Of a DNA stretch of 6,956 bases, positions 6,383-6,956 are shown piece after piece (within the stretch, counting starts at the first letter, position 1; each line of letters starts with the position of its first letter). The notes under the pieces were generated by a model. It saw only the letters and a program-made list of their open reading frames with translations, made no database searches and had not been told where the DNA came from. Source of the stretch: Caldifarciminota bacterium (GTDB taxonomy: Bacteria; Hydrothermota; Hydrothermia; B15-G9; WFZT01). The position numbers and the translations under genes are program-made. The DNA is taken from assembly GCA_026986655.1 (NCBI GenBank), contig JALSOD010000290.1:1-6956 (forward strand). The letters run 5' to 3'.

Positions 6383-6956
6383 GTCTCTTATCCTCCACTT
6401 TCGGGAAAGATACCACAAATTTTGTTCCCTTTCCGGGGTTGGAAATAACCTGTATTTTTCCACCGTGAGATTTCACAATTCCGTGAACAATGGATAATCC
6501 CAGTCCCGTTCCTTCTCCATGACCTTTGGTAGTGAAAAATGGATCGAAAATTCTATCCACAACATCTTCGGGGATGCCGGGGCCGTTGTCCTCCACAATA
6601 AGTCTGCATTCAGACTCATCGGATTCTATCCTTATGCCTATTTTACCATCTTTTAGATTGGAAATGGCATCTGCAGAATTCAATACAAGGTTAATTATAA
6701 GCTGCTCGATCTGAACCCTATTTCCCGGGATGTAACATTCATCCTTCAGCTCATACTCGACAGTCTTTCTGTGAGTGTAGAGCTCTATCATAGGGATCAA
6801 AGTTCTGACCACTGCACTGAGTGAGATGGGCTCCATACTCTCGTCATCCATTTTCCTGGAGGCAAACTCTCTTAATCCCTGAATTATCCGAACACACCTT
6901 TCAGCCTGTTCTTTTATGGTTTTAACCTCTTTTTTGCTCTCTCCCTCAAGTTCTTC
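6363..6956 (-). CDS. Sensor histidine kinase, C-terminal part (5' end outside the window)
   Basis: The frame is open to the right edge, giving 197 residues of the kinase C-terminus; the ATG at 6851 is internal. The first 35 visible residues (KEQAERCVRIIQGLREFASR at 15-34) look like the second helix of a HisKA dimerisation domain. The phosphorylated His would lie just beyond the edge and is not seen. The HATPase_c domain follows: N box with N89 and N93 (QLIINLVLNSADAI, 85-98), G1 DNGPGI (123-128), F box FDPFFTTK (137-144) and G2 GTGLGLSI (149-156). This form is typical of NtrB/ZraS-like kinases that partner NtrC-type regulators. The last 20 bases overlap the response regulator gene, so the latter is its probable partner. 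The sensor domain, and hence the signal and membrane location, cannot be seen. Confidence 0.94.
   Translation of the reverse strand, partial: EELEGESKKEVKTIKEQAERCVRIIQGLREFASRKMDDESMEPISLSAVVRTLIPMIELYTHRKTVEYELKDECYIPGNRVQIEQLIINLVLNSADAISNLKDGKIGIRIESDESECRLIVEDNGPGIPEDVVDRIFDPFFTTKGHGEGTGLGLSIVHGIVKSHGGKIQVISNPGKGTKFVVSFPKVEDKRHESHVN
6391..6396 (-). promoter_or_regulatory. Ribosome binding site of the response regulator
   Basis: GGAGGA on the - strand, 8 bases before the ATG at 6382 and inside the last codons of the kinase gene. It supports the internal start over the in-frame ATG at 6463. Confidence 0.75.

Overview
The window looks like part of a moderately AT-rich genome of a Gram-negative bacterium that respires anaerobically. 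It carries a large exported multiheme cytochrome c, an NtrC-type sigma-54 activator with its sensor kinase, and an envelope-polysaccharide polymerase paired with a glycosyltransferase. That mix would fit Deferribacterota, Desulfobacterota or similar lineages, but nothing here fixes the taxon and this is only a guess.

Layout: two convergent blocks meet at a strong hairpin near 2973-3023. The left block reads on the + strand: the 3' part of endonuclease V (nfi, cut by the window edge), an O-antigen polymerase/ligase-like membrane protein, and a GT-B family 4 glycosyltransferase whose start codon overlaps the previous stop by 4 bases. The right block reads on the - strand, from the right edge inwards: the C-terminal part of a histidine kinase (cut by the edge), a response regulator with receiver, AAA+ and Fis-type domains that overlaps the kinase by 20 bases, a 123-base gap, and a 640-residue cytochrome with nine CXXCH motifs plus one unusual CX8CH.

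The most informative point is how the right block fits together. The gap between regulator and cytochrome holds a sequence with exact sigma-54 -24/-12 spacing (TGGAATC-N4-TTGCA, 4986-5001). It ends just upstream of a strong ribosome binding site for the cytochrome. The regulator keeps an intact GAFTGA loop, the contact site for sigma-54. The simplest reading is that this two-component pair switches on the neighbouring cytochrome in response to an unknown signal. The cytochrome's start should therefore be the ATG at 4957, not the longer reading frame that runs back through the promoter.

There is no gene-free stretch above 300 bases. I saw no RNA gene, mobile element, CRISPR array or long repeat other than the hairpin. 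The cytochrome is the least familiar protein here; the other genes belong to well-known families.
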